Origin: Pycnopodia helianthoides
Taxonomy: Eukaryota; Echinodermata; Asteroidea; Forcipulatida; Asteriidae
Assembly: GCA_032158295.1 (NCBI GenBank)
Contig: CM063251.1
Coordinates: forward strand, 10,827,016-10,891,015
Length of the DNA: 64,000 bases
Reading direction: 5' to 3'
The notes under the pieces were generated by a model. The model was not told the DNA's origin and made no database searches. It was given only the letters and a program-made list of their open reading frames with translations. A program made the translations under genes and the position numbers. Below, piece by piece: positions 1 through 10,436 of this stretch (positions are counted from its first letter, which is position 1; every line of letters begins with the position of its first letter).

Positions 1-250
1 GGGCTTACAGTCCTGCAGAAATAGGCTTACAGGCACACAGAAAAGGGCCTACAGGCCCACAGAACGGGGCCTAAAGGCCTAAAGAAAAAGGGCCGACAGG
101 CCTAAAGAAAAGGGCCTACAGGCACACAGGAAAGGACCTACAGGAACACAGAAAGAGGTCCACAGGCACACGGAAAAGGGCCTACAGGCTACAGAACAGG
201 GCCAACAAGCCTAACGAAAGGGGGCCAACAGGCCCACAGAAAGGGCCTAC
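1..250. repeat. Degenerate ~20-bp tandem repeat
   Basis: About a dozen imperfect copies of a unit resembling GGGCCTACAGGCACACAGAA fill the left edge. One more copy lies at about 372-395, so the array is interrupted by a dispersed repeat (about 241-361) that also occurs at 1262-1372. It lies inside the HMG20A 3' region, probably in its last intron. Confidence 0.8.
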
Positions 251-361
251 ATGCATCTGAAAACATGCCTCGTATATCCCTTTGCCAGGTGTTATTGTGT
301 AACTTCCAATTCTAGACCTTTGTCGTGTTATTCAAATGTGGCATACAAGAAATCAGAATGA
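241..361 (+). repeat. Dispersed repeat, short copy
   Basis: Shares nearly all of its length with 1262-1372 (AACATGCCTCGTA, TGTTATTGTGTAACTTCC, GTGGCATACAAGAAATC). A diverged relative is at 44860-45085. No coding capacity is seen. The copy at 1180-1372 is longer at its left end, so this copy is truncated. Confidence 0.7.
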
Positions 362-394
362 AAGGGACGTAAAGACCTACAGACAGGGGCCTAC

Positions 395-756
395 AGAAAG
401 AGTGACGCTAGCAAAACTTGCTGCAAGAGTAAAACTTCTTCTACTAACAACATAGTATCTTTCTCAAGGTCACTCTTTTTGCTACCAAACTGACAAGGTC
501 ACTTTTGTTTGTCTAGAAGAATAATTTGTTGCCCTACCAGGAAAAGTGATGCTAGCAAAACTTCTTACAATAACAACATAGTATCTTGCCTGCCAGAAAA
601 TGACCCGGAATGCTCAGGTCACTGTTTTTGTAACCAAACTGACATGATCCATTGAAGGTGCTAATTTTTTTTTGTCTAGAAGGAGTTCGTTTGTCCAGAC
701 AGAAACTTGTTTGTCTTACCTGGGAGAGTGACACCGGCAAAACTTGTCGTAAGCGA
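395..756. repeat. Three diverged copies of the HMG20A exon 7 donor region
   Basis: The genuine exon 7 end with its donor (720-756) has two diverged relatives at about 538-572 and 395-430. Each carries the AGTGAYGCTAGCAAAACTT-like exon segment next to a GTAGG or GTAAG donor-like boundary. Shared intron blocks between them (AACAACATAGTATCTT, CCAAACTGACA, TTTGTCTAGAAG) show that the whole junction was duplicated in tandem, with spacings of 143 and 182 bp. The two outer copies keep only the exon end, not the coiled-coil coding part. Confidence 0.75.
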
Positions 757-3700
757 CACCCTAAGCGTCTGCAGGTGCTGCTGCAGCGTCATGTTGGTAT
801 TCCGCTGCTGCACTGCTTCTGTCTCTAGCTTAGAGATGGCTGCTTTCATGTTGTCGATGTGTTTCTGCAGGATGGCATTTTGTTCTTCGTACTCTGTGGT
901 GGATTTACGGAGCTGACGGAGCTCATTCTCACGAGCTGGAGGAAACAGAACATTACTTTGTGGTCGCAAAAGTCATATTTTGGTTAAATTCCGTTGCCAC
1001 AAAGGCCATATAAAAGGCCATATAGAGTCAAAAGGCACTCACACACTTGGCTTCAGGTATAAACACACTGCCATAAACTCCCACTCATTACCAACAAGAG
1101 ACAAGGCCTACAAGCATGTAGAAATGCTGTACTTTTGGTTGATATTTTATGTTTAACAAATTTGTTATTCTGAGAGCAATCCATCTTTGGTAACTTGCAC
1201 GGATGACGGAAATGCACCTACCGCACTACGCTTCATTTCACCCATACAAAGAGGGACACCAGGTATTGGAAAACATGCCTCGTACTATCCCTTTACCAAG
1301 TGTTATTGTGTAACTTCCGATTCCAGACCTTTGTCCTTTCGTTCAAATGTGGCATACAAGAAATCCAAATGAACAGGCTGCCACAATTGTTTATCATTGT
1401 ATTTGGCCCAATGGGAGGCATGTGCGAAGGTTCAGAGATTCCAGCATACCATGGCAGGTTACCGACAGTGGCTCACAGCAGATGTGCAAATCACGCTGAG
1501 CGCCATCTCTTTCTCACAAGACAACATTAGGTCCCAGTGCTTATTATGAGAACCTTTGTTGTCTTTCCTTTGTAAAGTCAGGGTTTCATTGTGGCAACGG
1601 TATTTTCCAAAGAAAACAATTACTCCAGAAGCTCCAAAAAGTTTTTAAAAAAACACCGTGGGTGGGAATGAAGAATATTTCCAAATACCGATCCAAAGTG
1701 GATAACTTACATTTGTTATAATTGAGGAACTCTTCTGTAAAGATAGGAACGTCAAACCCTGGTAACTCATCATCAAGACGAATCTCATCAGTGTACTGGA
1801 GTGAGAATAACGACAAAAAAACCATCACCACAGAATTAATTTGTGATAAAAAAAAAATTGGGGTGAAGTCAGCTCAGCATGGGGTACTGCTAGGCTTGAA
1901 GATCTCTTTGTATAGACCTGTGACATCACATGTTTACAAAAGAGCCACAAAGCCTGGACTTCCGGCGGCCACATTTGTACACAGCCCAATGGAAGAATAC
2001 AACAAATCTTATGTTTTATGGAGATTGCACTGTCTGATTTTCCTCAACTTTTGATATGAAGAAAGGGGGGACATCTCAAAAGCTGTACAGCTGTTGCTTT
2101 TGTACATTTTGAATTTATGTGAAAATTATGACACAAAATATAAATTTTCCACTTGAGCCTGTGTTGCATCTTGCCCGTCAGGAATAACATTACATTGTAC
2201 GAGGTCACCCTCTGTAAACAAATGTAAAAGGTCTATAGAATTCTCTAATATGAAATGCCTTAACAACAGATCCTGGATTCCCATATCTCCAACAGTACGC
2301 CGAGTACAGCACTCACCTCTAGTCCGGTTCCGTTTGTTTGTGTCTCGCCTTCCTCTCCAGCCTCAACCTTTTTCTTCCTCTCTTGTTGCTTCTTGGCAAA
2401 GACCTTGTAGGCCTCTGTCTGCTGGTACTGCTCCAGCTCCTTGACATATCGCTCCTTATCACGATCGGCTTCATCCAGGTAGCACTGAGACATCAACAAA
2501 CAAAAAATGAAGTAATAAACCACAAGGGAAACTGAATGGGTAAACTTTAAACAATTTAGGGTTGAACAACTGGCACTCCAACCCACACTCTGCTGATCAG
2601 AAACACCAGAGCTTGAGTCTGGTGTTCTCCTTATCACGATTGGCTTCATCCAGGTAGCACTGAGACGTTACAAAAATGAAGTAATAAAACCACAAGGGAA
2701 ACTGACTGGGTAAATTTTAAATAATTTAGGGTTGAACTAAGAAAAACTGACTAGAGCGAGACTTGAACCTGCAACACCATAATTATATTAGAGGTTTAAC
2801 AAAAATGAGTCAGTTAGTTGATGTGCTGTTATGTTTACACCCTAAAGCTTCAATTTGGTAACAGCAAATACAAAACATGTGTAAATCAATCGAAAAAGAT
2901 CCTCTGCAAAATAAACCAAACTTGTTACACAAAAAATGATCTGGGGTTGAACAAAGAAAAATTGACTAGAGCGGGATTTGAACCAACGACCTCCGGATTA
3001 ACGTACCGGCGCTCTACCAACTGAGTTATCTAGCCATATGTTGGCAGTCTCCCTATTTTGTCAACATCTTTGTTCGGGGGTGCCACAACAAAAGTTATAC
3101 TGTGATTTCTAGATACTGCATAAATCCTGTGACTTTTCCCCGCCCTGTTCAGAGAGTAAAGGACTTGAGTTGAAGTTGTGAGCAAGTGCTAAGGCCAAGT
3201 GAAAAAAGTACACTAGTTGATGATGTAAGATGATGTCTTCCCCATGTTAATTGTAAATTATCAATGGATGTAGTTATTGGCTAAAAAATTTACCTTGAGA
3301 AGCCATCTTTCAGAAATCAGTCAGAAAAGTTTATCATTATTACTAAATTTTATGGTCAAAGAGCCTTCAACTTCATTGCACCTTCGTTATGGAATGACTT
3401 ACCACTTCATATTCCCCAAGCTGGCTCTCTTCAGATTTTCAAGGGACTTTTAAAAACTCATTTGTTTGAATCTTTAATTGTGTAACTTGCTTTTATATTA
3501 ATTTCATTGTTTTATGTTGCGCATAGAGGCTTCTGCATTATGCGCTATAAAAATATCTTGCATTATTATTTTATACTTCTGACAATGAAACCAAGGATGC
3601 CTCATAAGTAAACTTGATCACTGTATAGCGCACAAGCCTGAGGTAACCTGTAACAAGGGTGCATGCTATGTGAACCAGAAACACAGGGTTTAACCCCTAC

Positions 3701-6700
3701 TCTTCCACAATAAGTGTTCTGTGTTCCTTTAGGTGCACTTCCAACCCTAGTACACAGGACCTACGGCTTATCGTCCCATCAAGGACAAAGCAATTATGGT
3801 AAAGTATCTTGCTCAAGGACACAAGTTTCACCCACACTCGAGCCCCCACACTCTGCTGATCAGAAACACCAGAGCTTAAAGGCACTGGACACTATTGGTA
3901 ATTACTCAAAATAATTGTTAGCATAAAAACTTACTTGGTAACGAGCAATGGAGAGCTGTTGATAGTATAAAACACAAGTACAGAAACGGCTCCCTCTGAA
4001 GTAATGTAGTTTTTGAGAAAGAAGTAATTTCTCAGTAAAATAGTTGAATTGATTTTGAGACCTCACACAAGAGCTCTGTAGCAATGCAATGAACCAGGGT
4101 TTAAGAAAAAATAATGTCACTCTACCTGTTTTTCACTCTGTGAGAGTGTAGTCCATTCCTTGCCAAGCATACGGGTAATCTCTGCAAACGACATGTTGGG
4201 GTTGTCAGCCCTGGCTTTATCTCGTCGGTCGTTCAGGAAGCGAACGTATCCAGTGAGTGGAGCTCTCGGGGCATTGACGTCCTTCAGTTTGCGACGTTTC
4301 TTCCCTTTGGGCCAACCAATCTTAGAGCTTTTTGCAGGCTACAAAACAGACAGAGGTAAGAAACATTGACACAAAACATTATTCAATTATGTTTTCATCA
4401 CCCCAAAAATTCACATCACAAACAAAATGGGCTTCCTGGTTTTGAACTCACCTCCTCTTTACTGGTGTCAGGAGCATCCTGTGAGTTTTCCTGCATCATA
4501 ATATCAACTGTATAAATGAAAAATGTGAGAATTCCATACAATCAGTCCAGAAATTGTACAAACGTTTCTTCATTTAGAGGAGGGGGAACAGATTTCAGAG
4601 CAATTCGTCGCCCACCCCCTGAACTGACACCTTGTGTACAAAACACCTTTTTAAAAAGTTTTCAGTTGTTTACATGTTTAAACAATAATTGTCAAGGCCT
4701 ACAATTTCATGAAGTTTCAAAGCTTCAAGAGCTTTGCTTTTGAAATTACGATATTTATGCGTTGCAACCTTTGCGCAAAATAGAACAGAATGAATTAAAA
4801 TTGTAAGTACTAAATAATTCCAAATGTATACCTGTCTTGTATAACTTTGTCATTCTAGTATAACTCATTGTATATTTTGACGTAACAAGGCAGACAATCT
4901 CCAAGTTAAACAATAGGATCAAAACACAAACTACTGGACTCTGATTACGATGGTGTGGCTGATTACAAAAAGCATGATGTTTACTGATGCCATCCTCAAT
5001 CCAGCAGAATCAAACAAAACAGGCAGTTGGAGTATGATGGGCTTGGGGGTGGTCAGAGGTTACAACTTTGGTGTCTTGATTTAGTACCCATTTTGTTGCA
5101 AGTAGCTACCTCGTACATGTACTGCTCCATCGGCTCAGTTGGTGCACCAAATAGACAATGCAAGTCTCCCAGATTTTCCATTTTTAAAAGACCACAACAG
5201 TTGAAAACGTAAAGGAAACAAAATTGTGCACATTAACAGGTCCCAATGTTCAAATTGTCATGTCGTGGCCGAGCTGTCAGGCACATTGGACTCAAGCTCT
5301 GGTGTTTCTGATCAGCAGAGTGTGGGTTCGAGTCCCTGTCTCGACACTAGTTTCCTTAAGCAAGACACTTAACCATTATTGCTTCCTCCTTCAGGTGCGA
5401 CATAAAGCTGTAGGTCCCGTCTGTTGTTAAATGTACATAAAAGAACCTCAATGTAGTCACACTTATCAGTAAGACCAAGAGGAAGGGTTTGTCCCAGTGT
5501 TTCTGGTATTGGCTGTTGAAAGCACCGCCCCACCTTGTAAAATCTTATAAAGTGCTACATAAATGGGTCTCAAAATTCACTGAAGGCTCTAGGAGATTTT
5601 GAGAAAATCCTGAAACCGGGAAAAAAACTTAGAAATCACAAGCATACCACTGCTTACCTTGTGAGATATTAGCAATAATCTCTGGGTTGGTCATTGGCTG
5701 AGTCAGACTGCCGCTCATGCTGGGGCCATTGTTTGATGGAAAACTAGAAAAAACAAATTTCAATAAAAATCAATGTTTCTTATTCTTTTTTTCTCAATGC
5801 ATAGGCCTATAGACTATGGTCGTTTTTGAAATCCTGGCTTGGGCTTGGTCCCCCGTCAGTTATTTAGAAAACTCATGCTTACCTTACGGGGCTTCAAACA
5901 GGCGGAAGAAACCCAAGTCGGAGCCCAAGCCCAAGTTCTGGTTCGGAAATGGCATTATATTTCTACTCTCAACTCTACTTCAGCTTTTCAACATCTCTTT
6001 TCATGATTTTAACCAGAGGTGCATCTGGGGCCAAATTCGTGCAAGAACAATCGTTGACCGTAGTTCGACTAAGTGAGCCTGAATTCTGTCTAGTCGTCCA
6101 TAATTGGACTACGCTAGTGGACTATTTGGAACCAGCCTATGTACTGAGCATGTTCGCATCATTGGTTATCAATAGCCATTTTCATAAAACAGTGCAGAGT
6201 GGACCAACTATCAGAAAATAATAGCGTATGTTGAGCCGCCAGTCGCGTTGACATGACATGACTAGAGTAGTTCTGTGTGCATGCCCTACACGTACGTACA
6301 GTGTACGTCACTAAACAACCACTAGTTAACCATTGGTCCTTGTGCAAACTTGACCTAGATTGTAGGATAGAGGGAAACATCCACAAGGCAAGCAGATGCA
6401 AAGAGATGCAGTACATGGAAAAAAGCTGATAGCAATTGGAGTGGATCTTTTATTCTATATTTCAATTTCAGCAAAGCAAGCATGTAGTCAAGCACATTAA
6501 GCACCAACTACAAACTGTACACAAGCTGCCACCATGAGGGTAGCTGCATTGCGCATTTCATGTATAGTACAGTGCACTGACTAGATAATCAAGTGTCTAT
6601 CCCAAGTGAGTGCCTTTGTTACATTTAGACAGTAGGGTTGCGCATACGTCTATTTGCCAAAATGGTTAAACAGAACTTGTGACTTCCAGTTAACCGTTTA

Positions 6701-7801
6701 ACTGTTCTCACAAATTCAAATCTGAACTATGAGCCGATCTGTAAACGGAGCAAGTATCAACACACTTTCCAGGATCAACTAGGATTAAAAACAGGACACT
6801 ATGGCCAGACTTCACAGTCACAAAACCATAAACAACAGGTGTGGCAGCGTACAAGGCAAAATGCGTGACAAATTGCAGGGGATTGAAAACAATGCAGTAC
6901 ATTTTGTTGGGGATTAAGATAAGACAGCTCAACAACAAAAGAGATGTCAATCATTCTCCCTGGACAGCAACTGGGACTAATATTTTCTTCTTCTTCTACT
7001 GTCAGCTTCGTTTAACCATTAAGGCAATTTGGAAACTTTAAAATTTAGATTTGAACATTGTTTTACAGTTAAACGTCCCAACCCTAGTAGACAGTTACTT
7101 AAAGGGGCACTGTTGTCGTGATCATAGTCTGCTTGTGGCTGGACATGGAAACATGAACTCTCACCCAGTTACTACACGCACACAATGACTGTCAAATCAC
7201 CCACAAAAAATCTTTAAAGGGCGCCGTTCTTATTATCGTGCAGACGTGTGCAGTAACTGGCTGAGAATTCAGAATTTAATGTCTGGCCACTGTCACAGAC
7301 TCGCTGTGATCATAACAACAGTGCCCCTTTAAAGGCACTGGACACTTTTGGTAATTACTCAAAAATAATTGTTGGCATAAAAACTTACTTGGTAACAAGC
7401 AATGGAGAGCTGTTGATAGTATAAAACATTGTGAGAAACGGCTCCCTCTGAAGTAACGTAGTTTTTGAGAAAGAAGTAATTTCTCAGTAAAATATTTGAA
7501 TTAATTTTGAGACCTCACACGTGAGGTCTCGAAATTTTCACAGGTTTGTTATTTTGTGCATATGTTGAGATACACCAAGTGAGAAGACTGGTCTTTGACA
7601 ATTACCAAAGGTGTCCAGTGTCTTTAAAAAGACAGGCTTTAAATAGAAGTGTCTATTCTGTTGTAATTTCTACCTTGCATCTACAGACAGATGAGATGTC
7701 TCTTTGACGTCATCCTCGAATCCAGAGTAGTTGAAGAGACCAGAGGAGCCCGTTGAAGGGGGCATTAAAGAGTGGTTTGAGCTACTATCACCAAGATCCA
7801 T
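720..7801 (-). CDS. HMG20A: HMG20A-like HMG-box protein, 3' end outside the window
   Basis: Chromatin protein of the HMG20A/iBRAF family, which in vertebrates acts with the LSD1-CoREST machinery at neuronal genes. I assembled seven coding exons with matching phases: 7674-7801, 5658-5743, 4452-4507, 4126-4338, 2317-2484, 1711-1795 and 720-935, giving 317 codons. The start is the ATG at 7799-7801, followed by [11 protein letters not shown]; a splice acceptor at 7803-7805 implies an upstream noncoding exon. A low-complexity N-terminus (about 1-105) is followed by a basic KGKKRRK stretch and one HMG box (about 112-180; [27 protein letters not shown], then [12 protein letters not shown]). Next come the conserved [12 protein letters not shown] motif and a C-terminal coiled coil (about 246-310; [10 protein letters not shown] to LQQHLQTLR). 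Human HMG20A is about 347 residues, so only about 30 residues are missing past the donor at 713-719. HMG20B is the alternative paralogue; the motif match favours HMG20A or the pre-duplication ancestor of both. Confidence 0.93.
1180..1372 (+). repeat. Dispersed repeat, longer copy
   Basis: Homologous to 241-361 over its right half and to about 44850-45085 over most of its length. It lies in the HMG20A intron between exons 6 and 7. No terminal inverted repeat is obvious, and the ORF through it is not conserved between copies. Confidence 0.6.
1910..2238. mobile_element. MITE-like element, GTATAGAC/GTCTATAG ends
   Basis: About 330 bp with short inverted ends (GTATAGACC at the left, GGTCTATAG at the right). 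A near-complete inverted copy lies at 11067-11405 and a direct copy at 18544-18883; a fragment is at about 19250-19325. All share the central blocks CATCACATGTTTACAAAAGA, CTTCCGGCGG and GTACAGCTGTTGCTTTTG. Here it sits in the HMG20A intron between exons 5 and 6. Confidence 0.85.
2485..2565 (-). repeat. SINE tail fragment at the HMG20A exon 5 acceptor
   Basis: Immediately upstream of the exon 5 acceptor (in gene sense), the intron is SINE-tail sequence. Read in minus orientation, the blocks GTTTCCCTTGTGGTTTATTA and TTTACCCATTCAG match the tail after the tRNA-like head at 46398-46560. It is duplicated at 2660-2745. Confidence 0.7.
2624..2780 (-). repeat. Second copy of the HMG20A exon 5 acceptor plus SINE tail
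   Basis: Bases 2624-2659 repeat the first 30 or so bases of exon 5 (encoding [11 protein letters not shown]), with one visible substitution changing Asp to Asn. Bases 2660-2745 repeat the adjoining SINE-derived intron, 175 bp from the genuine acceptor. Beyond it (2745-2780) the tRNA-like T-arm of the SINE is visible. The copy has an AG acceptor but no downstream donor, so it looks like a nonfunctional pseudo-exon start. Confidence 0.8.
2942..3086 (-). mobile_element. tRNA-derived SINE
   Basis: A 73-nt tRNA-like head at 2963-3035 (minus) has a 7-bp acceptor-stem match (GGCTAGA with TCTAGTC), an A box (AACTCAGTTGG) and a B box (GGTTCAAATCC). It is preceded by the family-specific leader GGCACCCCCGAACAAAG and followed by CAATTTTTCTTTGTTCAACCCC. 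Relatives are at 44290-44432, 46398-46620 and 46664-46808. Confidence 0.8.
3351..3570 (+). mobile_element. 5'-truncated LINE, C-terminal end of ORF2 plus 3' UTR
   Basis: An open frame from 3351 to the TAA at 3483-3485 encodes 44 residues ([18 protein letters not shown], then LKTHLF near the end). This is the typical extreme C-terminus of CR1/L2/Rex-type reverse transcriptase ORFs. It is followed by GCGCATAGAGGC, GCGCTATAAAAAT and an ATT-rich tail. A related 3' UTR piece lies in minus orientation at about 15105-15235. The element is a dead fragment. Confidence 0.7.
3650..3875 (-). mobile_element. Second tRNA-derived SINE family, antisense copy
   Basis: Read in minus orientation it carries CAAGCTCTGGTGTTTCTGAT, AGCAGAGTGTGGG and the TTGAGCAAGATACTTTACC block that defines this family (other copies at 5262, 19820, 26696, 31437, 47884 and 59164). 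The left end abuts the MITE that starts at 3876. Confidence 0.75.
3876..4085. mobile_element. Truncated TTAAAGGCACTGGACAC MITE
   Basis: Left half only of the 300-375 bp element seen complete at 7329-7627, 42551-42925 and 45680-46054. It ends about 40 bp from the HMG20A exon 4 donor (4125), so it is part of a very short stretch of ordinary intron. Confidence 0.85.
5262..5575 (+). mobile_element. tRNA-derived SINE, second family
   Basis: A Leu/Ser-tRNA-like head (TCGTGGCCGAGCTGTCAGGC ... GTGGGTTCGAGTCC) with B box is followed by CTTAAGCAAGACACTTAACC, an ACATAAAAGAACC block and an AAAGTGCTACATAAAT tail. It lies in the HMG20A intron between exons 2 and 3. Confidence 0.8.
6018..6360. mobile_element. 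Inverted-repeat element related to 17672-18165
   Basis: Starts GGCCAAATTCGTGCAAGAAC and ends near CCTTGTGCAAACTTGACC, so the ends are imperfect inverted repeats. The same order of blocks (TTGGAACCAGC, CGTTGACATGAC, ACTAGTTAA) is found at about 17672-18165. It lies in HMG20A intron 1 between exons 7674-7801 and 5658-5743. Confidence 0.65.
7099..7332. mobile_element. MITE with TTAAAGGGGCACTGTTGT ends
   Basis: Left end TTAAAGGGGCACTGTTGTCG and right end ACAACAGTGCCCCTTTAA are inverted repeats; TGATCATA continues the match on both sides. Its final TTAA (7329-7332) is also the first TTAA of the next MITE. Confidence 0.85.
7329..7627. mobile_element. TTAAAGGCACTGGACAC MITE, complete
   Basis: About 300 bp, beginning TTAAAGGCACTGGACAC and ending GTGTCCAGTGTCTTTAA. 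A palindrome (GACCTCACACGTGAGGTC) sits near the middle. Complete relatives are at 42551-42925 and 45680-46054, and the left end of another is at 63992-64000. It lies about 45 bp from the donor of HMG20A exon 7674-7801. Confidence 0.9.
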
Positions 7802-7805
7802 GCTG

Positions 7806-10425
7806 CTTTAACAAATAATAACAAACTAACATCAAAACCCACTTTCAATAGGCTACTAATTGAAAAAAAATAAGAAGAAAATAATAAACCACAAGGAAAG
7901 CTTCCCAGTTTGTGTCATAAACTTGGGTGTGATCCCTGGCTATCTGGTAATGAGATGAGTGGTCTTTAGTCAAGGCAGTATCTGGGTATTCATCGCTTAC
8001 AGCGCCACCATGGCAGAACATGAATCCGAGCAAAACAGCGTACTGCAGTGACACGAAAAAGAGTAAATAGGTAATGATGCCGATTCAGCGAATGGAAAGG
8101 TGCACATGCACGTGCACATTAGTAAACATCATGGCGCAGACGATTTTTAATCGAGCGATTGCCAGCTGAGATTTTTCATAAAATATTAGACAAAAACGAT
8201 CGGGCACATTTTCGTCATAACAACGTTTTGCATAAAAACGTGCGTTTCTCTTCTGAAAATTGAGAGACGTAGGGCCAAGAACCAAGAAACGAAGGAAGTC
8301 CAGCGTATCACTATTGCCTAGCCTATGGTGTCAATGTGAACAAAGCTCTATCAGCTTCCTCCATCATCATGACATAGCCTACCTTGTTGGGCTGTTATGG
8401 CTCTCTTTTAACAGCCCAACAAGCATGACAAGGTGGGCTAACTCCATCACATTAGGTATAAATATGAAAAATATGTTGCTATTAAATTGTTTGCAATGGC
8501 AGAGCCAGAGGACCTTTAATTATATACCCTGCCTGGACTCCATCGCGTTGAACGCAAGAGAGGAGTCCAACCTGGGCCGGCTCACTATCTTATCTAGCCT
8601 ATTTTTATTATTATTAATATTAATTTTTATTTTATTTTACAAAAACCAAAAAGAAACAGTTAGCACTGATGTTGAGTCTACCTCCTTGACCTCCATGGTC
8701 AACCCTAGTTAAGTAGTTTAACGATTGCAATATTCCTCCATTGACTTATTAGCATGTTCCTTCCTCCATAGTGTTACACAGGGTTACACAGGGCAGTCCG
8801 TATGAACCGTATGTTTATTTTATGCCTGCAGCAAAACTGGAAATGATTCTGCCTTTTCTCTGTCTGAAGTCATGGACACGATAATGCATGATGGCCGGAC
8901 GATTGGCGCGGTGAGGATTGGAACGTTCATTTGGTTTTCAGACAATGGTGAGTACACAATTTTCTTCATTACCCTTACCTTTTAAATCTCAGAATGAACA
9001 AGGTTGACCAAAACGGCTTCTTTTAAGTGATTATTTATCAAATACCATACAGTAATTATATTTATGGCATTTTAAGCACCATTTTTACATTATTTTTTCC
9101 AGTGTCATTATTTTTTCTCTCGGTTTCTCTGCTTCACTGCACGTACAACATGGAAAGGCAGGTACCGTACTCATTCCACGTGCAACAAGCGTGAGAAAGT
9201 AACGGGTACCAGACAGTTTGATTATAATAGTCACGAGAGGGCCGCTAATTTCAAATAATTATTATTTTGTTGTTCCAATCTCTCTCGAATCTAAGAAGAA
9301 CCCAAACCCCAATAATACTTTGTGAACAGCACCAATCTTGTTAGCAAGAAGGACAATCAATCACATTGTTTTTACAAAGATTTGATCTGGGCGCTAAAAA
9401 ATTTCAAATAAACCAATTCCAATCAAGATGGGGCTACGTACCTCCTCCATGGATTACCACACCTGTTTTTTTCACCAGTAGCATAGGCCTAGCCTAGGCC
9501 CAGTAGTAGTAGGCCTACTACCGGCCATGGAGGTAGAAATTTCCATGCTACTGCTAGGCCTTTGACTTTGAGGCACTTTTAAGACTGCCGACCCAGTCGT
9601 GGCAGAAAGAGAAAAAGAAATCTCTGTATAAGTTTATGACATTGCTTTACTTTAAAGCAAATTACAATATTAAGAAATCAACTGGGATTCAACAATGTAG
9701 GCTAACCTAGATACTACCTCATTACCTATCCAAAAAAGAAAGGAAAAAATTCCCTTTATACACACAGGCTTGGTCATGGTACTCACTTTAAACAAAGGTG
9801 TACCGGTACCTCATTCTTGTTCCCTATCATGCTATCAATCAACATGACATTTTTTTTTCTTCTAGAATACATCGTCCCAAATTACCAACCCCCTGCAAAG
9901 TTTTTTGTAGCACCTAGTACCGGTACACCTTTTTGAAGTTCAAGAATAGGATAATTTGCGGAAAATACCTTTTCTTTTAAATCAAGAGAAAGAGGTGAAG
10001 ATATTTTTCTAAGCATCAGTTGTTTGTTAAAAAAAAAAAAAAAATCAACAACCTATAAATGTTCAATTTCAGAGTTTTCAACCTTTTTTTATGATTGAAT
10101 CCACTGTCGGTATTTTGCATCCAGTTTCCAGTGCTTGCAAGGTACTTACAAACAATTTAACAAACGACTGTCACAATAATTATCCCCTTCGTTTCTCAGC
10201 ATTTTGGGGACAGCGTGGCGCCTGTATCCAGGGTACCAGTAATATATTTTCAATTACACACCAAGGCCTAGAAGAACCCCCACACACACAATTAGGTAAT
10301 AGCCTCCAATGATTGTGTGTAGAGGTTTATCCACACAAACGCCTCAAGGGTTAGGTTCCATGGCCAGACACAAAGAACAAAAAGAGACAGCGACAAATGA
10401 GACAATTATCATAATGCCAATGAAT
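7806..10425. other. Region upstream of HMG20A; no gene assigned
   Basis: Holds the HMG20A 5' region and the gap to KIF23. A fragment related to the SINE tail is at about 7870-7955. A hairpin with 15-bp arms is at about 8378-8427 (CTTGTTGGGCTGTTA and its complement). A GC/CpG-richer spot on the plus strand at 8880-8950 ends in a possible GTGAGT donor (8949), which could mark a noncoding first exon of a divergent transcript. A palindromic GGCCTA-rich cluster is at about 9484-9565. The 150-codon ORF at 8260-8712 looks spurious. Confidence 0.4.
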
Positions 10426-10436
10426 TTTATTTTATT
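10426..10436 (-). terminator. Possible poly(A) signals for the KIF23 3' UTR
   Basis: Two overlapping AATAAA hexamers on the minus strand (10426-10431 and 10431-10436) lie about 3.9 kb past the KIF23 stop. A nearer ATTAAA variant is at 14175-14180, 122 bp past the stop. Either could end the transcript; the sequence alone does not decide, and the distal pair sits in simple AT-rich DNA. Confidence 0.25.

Noticed and set aside
2260..2649. 129-codon ORF starting [10 protein letters not shown] as an HMG20A start
   Set aside because: The upstream part is the duplicated pseudo-exon and SINE sequence; the true exon begins at the acceptor next to 2484.
8260..8712. 150-codon ORF on the plus strand
   Set aside because: No recognisable domain; it spans a hairpin and simple leucine/isoleucine-rich AT sequence, and nothing suggests splicing to other exons.
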